This document shows, piece after piece, positions 18,821-26,829 of a stretch of 58,444 nucleotides of DNA; within the stretch, counting starts at the first letter, position 1; each line of letters begins with the position of its first letter. The position numbers and the translations under genes are program-made. The DNA is taken from the NCBI GenBank assembly GCA_030433075.1, contig JAUILI010000008.1, positions 1 through 58,444 on the forward strand, in the 5' to 3' direction. Under the pieces are notes generated by a model that did not search any database, had not been told where the DNA came from, and saw only the letters and a program-made list of their open reading frames with translations. This DNA comes from Gammaproteobacteria bacterium (lineage in GTDB: Bacteria > Pseudomonadota > Gammaproteobacteria > Pseudomonadales > Azotimanducaceae).

Positions 18821-18827
18821 TATTCTA
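18821..18827. promoter_or_regulatory. Overlapping divergent -10 boxes for moeA and tsaB
   Basis: TATTCTA reads as TATTCT on the plus strand (towards tsaB, start 18852) and as TAGAAT on the minus strand (towards moeA, start 18789). Both are at usable distances from the starts, and neither has a clear -35. It fits the symmetric bidirectional promoters known in bacteria. Confidence 0.45.
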
Positions 18828-18851
18828 GCGCCCCGACGAAAGGGGCACGCC

Positions 18852-19577
18852 ATGCTGGGATCGCTTACATCGCCGTCAAACGTTCTTGCCCTCGACACCT
18901 CGGGGCCGGCCTGCTCCCTCGCCTTGAGCACGGCGGGGCAGGTGCTAGAGCGCCACGAGACGGGGGCCCGCATTCATAACGAACGGCTTCTTGCCCTGCT
19001 TGATGAGCTTTTTAGGGAGGCGGCTCTGTCTCCCCGAGCGCTCGATTGCCTCGTGCTTTCCGTGGGCCCCGGCGCCTTTACGGGGCTGCGCATTGGTACC
19101 TCGGCGGCGCAGGCCCTGGCCTTCGCCGCGGGTGCGCCGGTGCTCTGCGTTTCCAGCCTCGAGGCCCTTGCGCTGACCCATCAGGCGGCGTTGCGGGCCG
19201 CGGGGCTCGACGCTGTGGAGGTCCTGGTGGACGCGCGCATGGGAGAGCTCTATCGAGCGACCTTCGCCCTGGCCGGCGATGGACTGGAATATCGGGATGA
19301 GGATCAGATCACCACGGTCGAGACCCTGACGCAGGCGCCGGCCCTGTCGTCCCGCTGGGGGCTGATCGGGGATGGGCAGAGCCTTCCCGCCCTCGCGGCG
19401 CGGAGCGCTGAAGTCGGTTTCCGGGAGAGCAGCAACATCGTTCGAGCTCGGGCGCTGTTGCCCCTGGTGGCGCAGCGAACGCCTGGCGCCCCGGAAAAGG
19501 CGGTGCCGCGTTACCTCGAGGGCCGCGTGCGATGGCACCCCGCTGCGGCCCCGGGCACCCCCGTCTCCAGCGCTTGA
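18852..19577 (+). CDS. tsaB: tRNA t6A-modification protein TsaB
   Basis: Partner of TsaD and TsaE in making N6-threonylcarbamoyl-adenosine in ANN-decoding tRNAs; 241 aa. It has the ASKHA-type N-terminus VLALDTSGPACSLAL, then HNERLLALLDELF and the family box VGPGAFTGLRIGTSAAQALA. It lacks the metal-binding histidines of TsaD, as TsaB should. The stop overlaps the rsmJ start in TGATGATG. Confidence 0.94.
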   Translation: MLGSLTSPSNVLALDTSGPACSLALSTAGQVLERHETGARIHNERLLALLDELFREAALSPRALDCLVLSVGPGAFTGLRIGTSAAQALAFAAGAPVLCVSSLEALALTHQAALRAAGLDAVEVLVDARMGELYRATFALAGDGLEYRDEDQITTVETLTQAPALSSRWGLIGDGQSLPALAARSAEVGFRESSNIVRARALLPLVAQRTPGAPEKAVPRYLEGRVRWHPAAAPGTPVSSA

Positions 19578-20308
19578 TGATGCCCGGGGCGCTGCCGTCC
19601 GCTTCCGACTTCGATGGCCTCTCGGAGTGTTCCCTACCTGAGGGCTGGCGCTGGCGTCGGGACGGGCCCCTAACCCTCGTGCCCCCAGCCGCCCTGGCGC
19701 TAGCGCCGCTCACCTTGGACTTTGGGACCGGGCGCCTCGCGCACCGTTTACTGCGGGCGGCCGAGGAACCCTTGGTGCGGGCCCTGGGCCTGCGCCGGAA
19801 GGACGGTCCGCGCCGGGTCGTGGATATGACGGGAGGGCTGGCGGGGGATGCCTCGCGCATGGCGGCGGCGGGGGCAGAGGTACTTCTCATCGAGCGCCAC
19901 CCCGCCGTGCTGGCGCTCGTGGTGGATGCCCTTCGTCGCGCCGAGGCCGAAGGGCAAGCCCCCTGGGGGGACCGGCTGCGGCTGACCCTTGGGAACGCGT
20001 GCGACGCCCTTCCCGAGGGCTTCGATGCGGCCTACCTCGACCCGATGTATCCCCCGCGAAAAAAAGCCGCCCTGGGGGCTCAGGAGCTTCGCGTCCTCGA
20101 TGCGCTCTTTGCGGCGTCGGAAGAGGGACCGCGGGCGAAGGCGAGTACGCCCGAAGCGCTGCTCGCCGCGGCCCGGCGCGGGACCTTTCGGCGCATCGTG
20201 ATGAAGGGGCCCGCGAACTACGCACCGCCGCCCCCCGCGCCGGACTTCGTGCATCGGGGAAAGGCGGTGAACTTCTACGGCTGGCTGTCTTCCGCGAACA
20301 GCGCCTGA
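19577..20308 (+). CDS. rsmJ: 16S rRNA (guanine-1516-N2)-methyltransferase RsmJ
   Basis: SAM-dependent rRNA methyltransferase of 243 aa (YhiQ family). Motif I is VVDMTGGLAGDASRMAAAG, followed by ERHPAVLALVVDAL, the YLDPMYPPRKK catalytic region, and the conserved end HRGKAVNFYGW. ATGs at 19577 and 19580 both overlap the tsaB stop; an ATG at 19532 inside tsaB is less likely. Its last 34 bp overlap the 3' end of plsB on the other strand. Confidence 0.92.
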   Translation: MMPGALPSASDFDGLSECSLPEGWRWRRDGPLTLVPPAALALAPLTLDFGTGRLAHRLLRAAEEPLVRALGLRRKDGPRRVVDMTGGLAGDASRMAAAGAEVLLIERHPAVLALVVDALRRAEAEGQAPWGDRLRLTLGNACDALPEGFDAAYLDPMYPPRKKAALGAQELRVLDALFAASEEGPRAKASTPEALLAAARRGTFRRIVMKGPANYAPPPPAPDFVHRGKAVNFYGWLSSANSA

Positions 20309-22653
20309 GGCTCGGCGAACTGGCTTTGCAGCGCTGGGTCGATGGCGCTGCGACCCAGGCGCAGCGTGTGCTCGAGCGCCTCCGTGGGAAAGAGGCTGCC
20401 GTCTCGCAGGGTTGCGAAGCCGCCCTCTACCAGGGCCAGGGCGAGATCGTGGCGTTCCGCAGCAAAGCTCTTCTCGTCCCCCTCCAGCACCGAGGTCCAG
20501 CGCAGGATCAGGGATTCCCAGCGGGCTTCAAAGGTTTTGGGATCGAGACCCGGGCGCGCGCTCAGGAGCTGACCGGCGAGGTAGAGGCGATGGAGTAGGT
20601 CGGTCCCAAGCTGTGCCAGCAAGGGGGCCAGGGGATGGGTGCTTGGGCGCCAGCCTCGGCAGCGGCCCCGAAGTAAAAGCCCCGTTTCCTCCAGCGCGGT
20701 GAGCTGGGCTTGAAGGGAGGGAAGCCCATCGCTTGCGGTGGGGAGCTTCCAGGCGTGGGTCAGCAGCGGAGTAAGGCGAGCCATGGCCTCTGCCAGGTAA
20801 GCCTCGCTGCGCGGCCGTTTCACGAGCGCGAGCAGCACTGCAGGCAAGATCACGCAGTGGGCAAGGCCGTTTCGATACCAAAGCAGGTAGGGCGCTGCGC
20901 GCTTGGCGCTGAGCACGGGTCCGAGGGGATCTTCGATGCGCTCTAAAAGCCCGTCCTCCTCCCCCCGAGCCAGGAGCGCCTTGGCCTCCAGGTTCGGATG
21001 GGCTTGCAGGGGCGAAAGGGGCAGGCGTTTAAGTAAGGCCTCCAGCGTCTCCAGGCTTTCCAGGGCCTGCTGCTCCCGCAGCCGAGCCTTGGGCGCGGCA
21101 AGGAAGAGGAGGGCGAGGCGTCCGATGCCGTTGGCGGGGGCGACCGCATTGATCCGACCGAGCAGCGTCGCACCCAGGGTCCGCAGGGTGGCGCTGTCCT
21201 CCGGGCTGGCCGTTGGGTGCTGCGCGAGGAAGGCCGGGAGGGGCAGGGGCTCACCGAAGGTGACGGTCACGCCCCCAAAGCGCTGGCGCAGGAATTGGCG
21301 TGCCGACCGGAGCAGGCCCAGAAGGCTTTCCCGCTCCTTCTCGCCGCCGCGGAGCTCCTTCAGGTAGCTGCCGCCTTCAATGATCCGTTCGTAGCTGAAG
21401 TGCACGGGGACAAAGGCCAGGGGTCGGCGGAGTCCCCGATCATGCGCGCCAAGGGTCATGCGCAGCATGCCCCAGCGCGCACTCAGCATGCGGCCGCTTC
21501 GGCTGCGTCCCCCCTCCACGAAGTATTCCATGGCGAAGCCGTGGGTGAAGAGGTGGTCCACGTAGCTCTCAAAGACCGCGGTGTAGAGGGGATCCCCAGA
21601 AAATTTGCGGCGCATGAAGAACGCGCCCCCCCGCCGGAGTAGGGGGCCGGCCACAGGGAGGTTGAGATTATTGCCGGCGGCGATGTGGGGCAGCATGACG
21701 CCCCCGTAGAAGAGCACGTAGCTGAGCAGCAGATAGTCGATATGGCTGCGATGGCAGGGCACGTAAACCAGGGTGTGGTCCCCGGCGAGCTCCCGGGCGC
21801 GATCGAGATGCTTGACCGTTACCCCGTCGTAAAGGCGATTCCAGAGCCAGCTCAGGAGCCAGTCGAAAAAGCGCACGGTAGGGTAGGAAATATCGGACAC
21901 GATCTCCTCGGCCATGGCTCGGGCGTCGCGCCAGGCCCGCTCCCGGGGCTGGTCGGCGGCGTCGATGGCCGCGCGCACCCGAGGATCCTGAAGTACCTCC
22001 CCGAGGAGAGTGCGGCGGTGGGACAGATCTGGGCCCAGGAGCGCTTCCCGGTGCCCCCGAAAGTGCTGTCGCAGCAGCCGAAGGAGGCGCCGCTCGGCGA
22101 TGGCCGGAGGGCAATCTTGAGGGAAGGCGTCCCGTTCAATGGCCGGGGCAAAGCGCAAGAAGATGTGATGCCGGTTGAGCGCAAAGGCGAGCCAGCGCCG
22201 GAGCCGGCCCGTGGTGGACCAGCGCTCGCTAAATAGCCAAGGGAGGAGGGCACCCTGGCGCTGCGGGGCCCGGCCCCAGAAGACGGATACGGCGAAGATC
22301 TGGGGCGGCGCGTCGCTGCTCAGCTGCTCCGCGAGCGCAGGCAGGGCCTCGGAAAAGCGTCGGGCGCTGCGCCGGCCGAATAGCCAGTGGCCTTCTCGGC
22401 GGCGCAAATACAACAGGCCCGGCGCCGTGCTAGGCCCGGTCAGCTCGCCCTGGGCCACGGGCAGGCCTTGGCGAAGGCATACGCTTTCCAGGGCCAGGCG
22501 CGCCAGGTGGGAGCGCTCCTCAAGCACGTAAACGGGGGCGGAGGCGAGGTGGGCTGGGAGCCCCTCGACATCAAGGGCGCGGGCCCGGAAGGCGCGGCTC
22601 AGAAGCCCCCGCAGCAGGCGATACCCCAGACTGTCCCCCCCCGGCCGTGCCAC
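20275..22653 (-). CDS. plsB: Glycerol-3-phosphate acyltransferase PlsB
   Basis: Membrane enzyme that acylates sn-glycerol-3-phosphate at position 1, the first step of phospholipid synthesis. The acyltransferase boxes are present: VPCHRSHIDYLLLSY (HxxxxD), GGAFFMRRKFSGD, YFVEGGRSRSGRM and LAFVPVHFSYERI. With the GTG start at 22653 it is 792 aa (E. coli 807). I prefer this GTG over the in-frame TTG at 22671 because GGGAGAGGGG lies 6 nt before it and the likely -10 (22690-22685) would leave almost no leader before the TTG. It is convergent and overlapping with rsmJ. Confidence 0.95.
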   Translation of the reverse strand: MARPGGDSLGYRLLRGLLSRAFRARALDVEGLPAHLASAPVYVLEERSHLARLALESVCLRQGLPVAQGELTGPSTAPGLLYLRRREGHWLFGRRSARRFSEALPALAEQLSSDAPPQIFAVSVFWGRAPQRQGALLPWLFSERWSTTGRLRRWLAFALNRHHIFLRFAPAIERDAFPQDCPPAIAERRLLRLLRQHFRGHREALLGPDLSHRRTLLGEVLQDPRVRAAIDAADQPRERAWRDARAMAEEIVSDISYPTVRFFDWLLSWLWNRLYDGVTVKHLDRARELAGDHTLVYVPCHRSHIDYLLLSYVLFYGGVMLPHIAAGNNLNLPVAGPLLRRGGAFFMRRKFSGDPLYTAVFESYVDHLFTHGFAMEYFVEGGRSRSGRMLSARWGMLRMTLGAHDRGLRRPLAFVPVHFSYERIIEGGSYLKELRGGEKERESLLGLLRSARQFLRQRFGGVTVTFGEPLPLPAFLAQHPTASPEDSATLRTLGATLLGRINAVAPANGIGRLALLFLAAPKARLREQQALESLETLEALLKRLPLSPLQAHPNLEAKALLARGEEDGLLERIEDPLGPVLSAKRAAPYLLWYRNGLAHCVILPAVLLALVKRPRSEAYLAEAMARLTPLLTHAWKLPTASDGLPSLQAQLTALEETGLLLRGRCRGWRPSTHPLAPLLAQLGTDLLHRLYLAGQLLSARPGLDPKTFEARWESLILRWTSVLEGDEKSFAAERHDLALALVEGGFATLRDGSLFPTEALEHTLRLGRSAIDPALQSQFAEPQALFAEDSQP

Positions 22654-22684
22654 GGCGCGCCCCTCTCCCAATAAGCTGGGCGTC

Positions 22685-22690
22685 AGTGTA
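22685..22690 (-). promoter_or_regulatory. Candidate -10 box for plsB
   Basis: TACACT on the minus strand, in the 60-bp gap between gspD and the plsB GTG. No good -35. It would give plsB its own transcript with a leader of about 25 nt. The same hexamer precedes lepA, cdsA and skp. Confidence 0.35.
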
Positions 22691-22713
22691 GCAAGGGCAT
22701 CAATGAAAAAGCG

Positions 22714-24666
22714 TCAGGGGGTCGTCGGGTCCCGGCCCTCGTAGTAGCCGTCGATGGTCCGGGGTGCTTCCTCTCCCTCGCGCTGGGGCGTGACGCGCCA
22801 GATGCCATCGGCCTTACGCGTCGTCACCGCTTCCACCTCCTCCGTCTCCCGAAGAATGGTGGGGCGAAGGAAGACCAAAAGGTTCCGCTTGATCCGCTCC
22901 CGGCTCGTGTTCTGAAACAGCTTGCCGGCCACGGGAATGGCGGAGAGGAGGGGGACGCGCTGTACCGATTCCTGCGTGTCGTCCTGGATCAGGCCGCCGA
23001 GCACGATGGTTTGCGCATCCTCCGCGAGGATCACCGTATTGATGGTGCGCTTGTTGGTCACGATGTCCGAGAAGCCCCCGGCCCCGATGGTGCCGGCGTT
23101 GGCGACGGAAGACACGACCTGTTCCACCTCGAGACGCACCGAATCCCCTTCGTGGATGTGCGGAACCACGCGCAGCGTGATGCCCACGTCTTCCCGCTGA
23201 ATCGTAGTGAAGGGGTTATTCGCGCCGCTTTGGTTCGTCGTGAAGGAGCCCGTGCGGAAGGGGACGTTCTGCCCCACCACGATGGAGGCTTCTTCGTTAT
23301 CCAGGGTGAGAATGCTTGGCGTGGAGAGGAGGTCCGAGTCGCTGTTGCTGTTTAGGGCCTGGAGGACCGCCCCAAAGGAGACGCCATTGGACAGCTTGGC
23401 CACGGCCACGGAGGGGCTGGTGAGGCTGGCGCCGGCGCCGAGGAGATTTAGATCCTGGGTGCTTTCGATGGTGCCATCGCCAACGGCATTTCCGAGCAGG
23501 GCTTGCAACGCCCCGGCGAGGGGGCTCACGGCGAGGGGCGCGGAGCTGCCCTCCCGGTCGATCACGGCCAAATCCACGCCCAGATCGCGCCGGTCCTGCA
23601 CCGCGACTTCTACGATAGCGGCCTCGATCAGCACCTGGGTACGGCGGACGTCTAAGCTTTCGAGAAGATCCGAGACCTCCGCCAACGTTGAAGGATCGCT
23701 CCGTACCACCACCGCATTAAGGGAAGGATCCGCGGCGATGGTGGTTGCGGCGTCGCCGCCCTTGTTCCCTTCCTTCCCGGCAACGATCCCCTGGAGAAGC
23801 CCCGCCACCTCTTCCGCATCGGCGTGGCTTAAGCGGAACACCCGGGTGGAGCCCTGCCGGGTGGCGGGCTGGTCGAGCTGCTTAATGAGCCGCTCTAGGC
23901 GAGCGAGGGGCTCGGCCTGGCCGCGCAGCACGAGGGAGTTGTTTCGAGCGTTCGCCACCACCTGCACCGCTTGGGGGTTATTCCCGCTTTCCCCCAGGGC
24001 ATCGGGCGCGAGTTCGGCTAAGAGGGCCACCATGGTGTCGACGTAGGCCTCCTTCAGGGGTACCACGACCACCTGTTCGTCGTTGGCGACGTCGATCTCC
24101 TGGATGATCTTTTCCATGCGCGCGATGTTCTCCGCATGGTCCGACAGAATGATGACGTTCGGCTTGTCGACGGAGGCGACGTGGCCGTATTGGGGAATAA
24201 GGGGGCGGAGAATTTTGACCAGTTCGTTCGAAGGGACGTTTTCGGCCTTGATGACCCGGGTGACGATGGCTTCGCCATTGGCGCCCTCCGTGAAGTCCAA
24301 GGGCGCGCTGGACTGCTTCGCCAGCGTTTGCTGCACGATTTTGATCACCCCGCCAGCGGGGATGGCGGCGAAGCCATGCACGCGTAGGACCGACTGGAAG
24401 AGTTCATAGACGCCGTCCTCATCGAGCGCCGTGGACGACACGATGGTGATGCGCCCCTGCACCCGCGGGTCGATGACGAAGTTCTTCCCCGTGATGCGGG
24501 CGACTTCAGAAATAAAGGCGTCCAGTTCGGCGTCCTTGAGATTGATCTGCCAGCTGCCCGTTTCCCCCTGGGCGCCGAGGGCCAGGGTTAGGAGCATCGC
24601 CGTGGCAAGCACGCGCCGACCGCTTCGGGCGAGAAGGCGACGCAGCATCAGGAGAGGATTCGACAT
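22714..24666 (-). CDS. gspD: Type II secretion outer-membrane secretin GspD
   Basis: Forms the outer-membrane channel of type II secretion; 650 aa. It has a signal peptide (VLATAMLLTLALGAQG), the N0 domain (INLKDAELDAFISEVARITG), N1-N3 domains with the repeated VVVVPLKEAYVDTMVALL and VVANARNNSLVLRG patterns, and the secretin core (GITLRVVPHIHEGDSVRLE, then VPLLSAIPVAGKLFQNTS and NLLVFLRPTI). The start at 24666 (MSNPLLML) removes an unsupported 46-codon extension. It lies 7 bp after gspC. A short polar C-terminal tail of about 45 residues follows the core. Confidence 0.96.
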   Translation of the reverse strand: MSNPLLMLRRLLARSGRRVLATAMLLTLALGAQGETGSWQINLKDAELDAFISEVARITGKNFVIDPRVQGRITIVSSTALDEDGVYELFQSVLRVHGFAAIPAGGVIKIVQQTLAKQSSAPLDFTEGANGEAIVTRVIKAENVPSNELVKILRPLIPQYGHVASVDKPNVIILSDHAENIARMEKIIQEIDVANDEQVVVVPLKEAYVDTMVALLAELAPDALGESGNNPQAVQVVANARNNSLVLRGQAEPLARLERLIKQLDQPATRQGSTRVFRLSHADAEEVAGLLQGIVAGKEGNKGGDAATTIAADPSLNAVVVRSDPSTLAEVSDLLESLDVRRTQVLIEAAIVEVAVQDRRDLGVDLAVIDREGSSAPLAVSPLAGALQALLGNAVGDGTIESTQDLNLLGAGASLTSPSVAVAKLSNGVSFGAVLQALNSNSDSDLLSTPSILTLDNEEASIVVGQNVPFRTGSFTTNQSGANNPFTTIQREDVGITLRVVPHIHEGDSVRLEVEQVVSSVANAGTIGAGGFSDIVTNKRTINTVILAEDAQTIVLGGLIQDDTQESVQRVPLLSAIPVAGKLFQNTSRERIKRNLLVFLRPTILRETEEVEAVTTRKADGIWRVTPQREGEEAPRTIDGYYEGRDPTTP

Positions 24667-24673
24667 GGGCGGC

Positions 24674-25624
24674 TCACTCAGGAATGGGGGCGGTAACGAA
24701 AAAGGTTCGCTGGCCGCGCTGGATTTCAAGGCGTGCGCTGCCCGAGGCGAGCACCGCATCAATTTGTTGGGGGTTTTGCGCCAGGCCATCGACGCCCTGG
24801 CCATTGACCGAAAGGATGCGATCCCCGGGGCGTAGGCCCACCTGGGCCAACGCGGCTGCGGGCACCTGATTATTGATTTCTAGGCCGGCGCCGCCGCTGG
24901 CGGGGGCGAGGCCATAGCTGGCAAGGGCGGCTTCCCCCTGTTCCGCGAGGGCGCCTTGGAAGGCGCGGAGGGCGGAGCGCGGCGAGAAGGCGCTGCCCGG
25001 CGTACTTGCCGAAGGGCTCGCCAGGGCGCCCGCGCTACGCTGCGGGGACGAGGGCGAGCCTACGCTCGCGCTCTGGGGTCGGCGCGTATCCCGGACCCCG
25101 GGTAGCGTTGAGGGAAGGGCCGATAGGGCTGGGCCGTCGGCGGCGCCCCCCGCGCCCTCGGCGCGAAAGCCCGCGGCGGCGGCGCCCTTCGGAAAACGGA
25201 GCACCTCCAGCTGGCCCTGGCGGCGCAGCAGGACCTGATCTTTCTGTACCTCGGCGAGCACCGCGCCCCCTGGGAGGGAGGCGCCCTCGAGGTAGCGCCG
25301 CGGCTGCCCGCCGGCGGCGGAGATCAGGGCACTCGATTCGCTGCTGCCGCTGAAGAGTCCGTGGAGCGTGAGGGCGAGGCGGGTTTCCGGCGCATTGACC
25401 ACGGGGCCTCTAGCGGCCGGCCCTGCGGCGGTGCCGAAGAGGGCGGTCTGTAGGAGCCGCTGCCGGTCGTAGGCCGGCGCGAGCGTCGGGACCGCCGTGG
25501 CGCCGGGAACGGCCGGTGGCGGCGTGGTGAACAGCATGACCCGATCTGCGAGATAGGCCCCAAGCGCCACCAGCAGCGCAAGGCTGAGCACCCTGGCCCC
25601 TCGCTTGGATCCGTTAGCGGTCAT
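24674..25624 (-). CDS. gspC: Type II secretion protein GspC
   Basis: Inner-membrane protein (316 aa) that links the secretin to the inner-membrane platform. One N-terminal membrane helix (about residues 10-30), the HR domain (LALTLHGLFSGSSESSALI to LEVLRFPKG), a long Ser/Pro/Ala linker, and a C-terminal PDZ-like domain (GLRPGDRILSVNGQGVDGL). The start ATG at 25624 has GGAGG 5 nt upstream. The gspC-gspD pair stands apart from gspE-M, as xcpP-xcpQ do in Pseudomonas, although there the other genes are adjacent. Confidence 0.92.
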   Translation of the reverse strand: MTANGSKRGARVLSLALLVALGAYLADRVMLFTTPPPAVPGATAVPTLAPAYDRQRLLQTALFGTAAGPAARGPVVNAPETRLALTLHGLFSGSSESSALISAAGGQPRRYLEGASLPGGAVLAEVQKDQVLLRRQGQLEVLRFPKGAAAAGFRAEGAGGAADGPALSALPSTLPGVRDTRRPQSASVGSPSSPQRSAGALASPSASTPGSAFSPRSALRAFQGALAEQGEAALASYGLAPASGGAGLEINNQVPAAALAQVGLRPGDRILSVNGQGVDGLAQNPQQIDAVLASGSARLEIQRGQRTFFVTAPIPE

Positions 25625-25684
25625 GGTGGCCTCCGCAGCCATCGATGAGTGCACCAAAGTGTACCAGCGTCCCGGCGCGGGGCA

Positions 25685-26416
25685 TCACAGCACGCGCTCC
25701 GACAGCTCAAGGAGCACGGTGTCGTCGCCCATGCCCTCCGGCGCGGGAAAGTCGGCCAAGCGAAGCAGGCGTCGCCGCACGGCCAGATCGGCCCAGCCAC
25801 CGGGGCGGAGCACGAGGGACAGCACGGGGCCGCTGGGGGCGGAGACCTCCGCCTCTAGCTGTCCACCTGCTCCCGGAGCAAGCTCTGCGCTGAGCGGTGG
25901 GAAGGTGGGCGCATAGCTATTGCCGCCAAGGCGATAGCGCACCAGGCCGCCGGTCCAGCGCAGGGCGCCGGTCGCGCTAGCGAGCTGGTTCCCGTGGCCG
26001 GACAGGACGAGATTACGGCCCTGGAGCGTGCCCTCCGGCGCGATCGCGTAGGGGGCGAGGGCGTCCTTAAGGGCGCGGCTATCGAGGCTTAGGCGATGCA
26101 CCGTTGCGCGCCAGGCGCTGGGGGATAGCTCGGCTTCCGCCGTGCCCTGGAGGGCGGGGCCCTGGAGGCTGAGGGTCACCGGAATGCCGTTGAGGCTGGT
26201 CGGGAAGCCCACGGCCCAGCGCAGCGTTCCAAGCGCCTGGCCTCGATAGGCAAGCTGGCTCTCCCCGCGAAGCAGGTGCCCCGCGGTGCCGCTGAAGCTT
26301 ATGGGGCCTTGGCTCGGAAGGGGCAGCCACGCCGCGGGGGCTTGAAGGATCACGGTGAGGAGAAAGCCGCCGATCACCCAGGAGGCGCCGCGAAGCCAGG
26401 GCCTCACCCCTTCCAT
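25685..26416 (-). CDS. gspN: Type II secretion protein GspN
   Basis: Protein of 243 aa with one N-terminal membrane helix (about residues 10-30: SWVIGGFLLTVILQAPAAW) followed by a beta-rich periplasmic region with LSLQGPALQGTAEAELSP and GLVRYRLGGNSYAPTFPPLS. This resembles GspN, an accessory T2SS protein that is absent from many systems. The ATG at 26416 overlaps the preceding frame by 13 bp; the frame is open much further upstream but there it is a shadow of that gene. Position just before gspC supports the call more than sequence does. Confidence 0.78.
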   Translation of the reverse strand: MEGVRPWLRGASWVIGGFLLTVILQAPAAWLPLPSQGPISFSGTAGHLLRGESQLAYRGQALGTLRWAVGFPTSLNGIPVTLSLQGPALQGTAEAELSPSAWRATVHRLSLDSRALKDALAPYAIAPEGTLQGRNLVLSGHGNQLASATGALRWTGGLVRYRLGGNSYAPTFPPLSAELAPGAGGQLEAEVSAPSGPVLSLVLRPGGWADLAVRRRLLRLADFPAPEGMGDDTVLLELSERVL

Positions 26417-26778
26417 GGGATTTCTCGCCAGGCCTGCCCCTGCCATTCGAAAAAGCGATCGGTCTCGAGGGCCTCCCCTTCCGCCCAGGGTTCGGCGGCA
26501 TAGCGAAGCTTCGCCGCGGGAAAGGCGGCAGCCAGCGCTTCCCCAAGGGCCTGGTCCGTGGCCCAGGGGGTGAGGGCAGCGGGCTCGAGCCCAAGGGCAT
26601 GCCAGGCGCCGAGGGCCCGGGCCGTGAGACGAAGGGAGAGATCCCCATGCTGCGCCGCCCACCCGGCCCCCCGGGGTTCGGGGGCGAGGGCGCCGCCCAG
26701 GGCTTCGCCCAGCCAGCCACGCAGGGCATCGTCTTCGATTCCCTGGAAATAGACTTCGAGGTCCGGCAGTTCGGGCAT
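26404..26778 (-). CDS. Uncharacterised 124-aa protein with Fpg-like N-terminus
   Basis: I do not recognise this protein. It begins MPELPDLEVYF, which matches the catalytic N-terminus of Fpg/Nei DNA glycosylases (Pro2, Glu3), but the rest is only 124 aa and has neither the H2TH nor the zinc-finger region of those enzymes (about 270 aa). It is acidic, Ala/Leu/Trp-rich, with no membrane segment or signal peptide, and ends RFFEWQGQAWREIPWKG. It lies 51 bp after dapE and overlaps gspN by 13 bp, so it is probably cotranscribed. The ATG at 26778 follows GAAGAGAA; a TTG at 26793 is an alternative. GspM is unlikely because there is no membrane helix. Confidence 0.65.
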   Translation of the reverse strand: MPELPDLEVYFQGIEDDALRGWLGEALGGALAPEPRGAGWAAQHGDLSLRLTARALGAWHALGLEPAALTPWATDQALGEALAAAFPAAKLRYAAEPWAEGEALETDRFFEWQGQAWREIPWKG

Positions 26779-26829
26779 GGCGGTTCTCTTCAAACGCAGG
26801 CCGCACTGTGCGCGCGGCAGGTCACATTT

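Noticed and set aside
22654-22671. TTG at 22671 as the plsB start
   Set aside because: It has no Shine-Dalgarno, and the candidate -10 would leave only about 7 nt of leader; the GTG at 22653 has GGGAGAGGGG 6 nt upstream.
26404-26778. Unknown protein as GspM or as a formamidopyrimidine-DNA glycosylase
   Set aside because: There is no N-terminal membrane helix for GspM, and the length is under half of Fpg with no H2TH or zinc-finger region.
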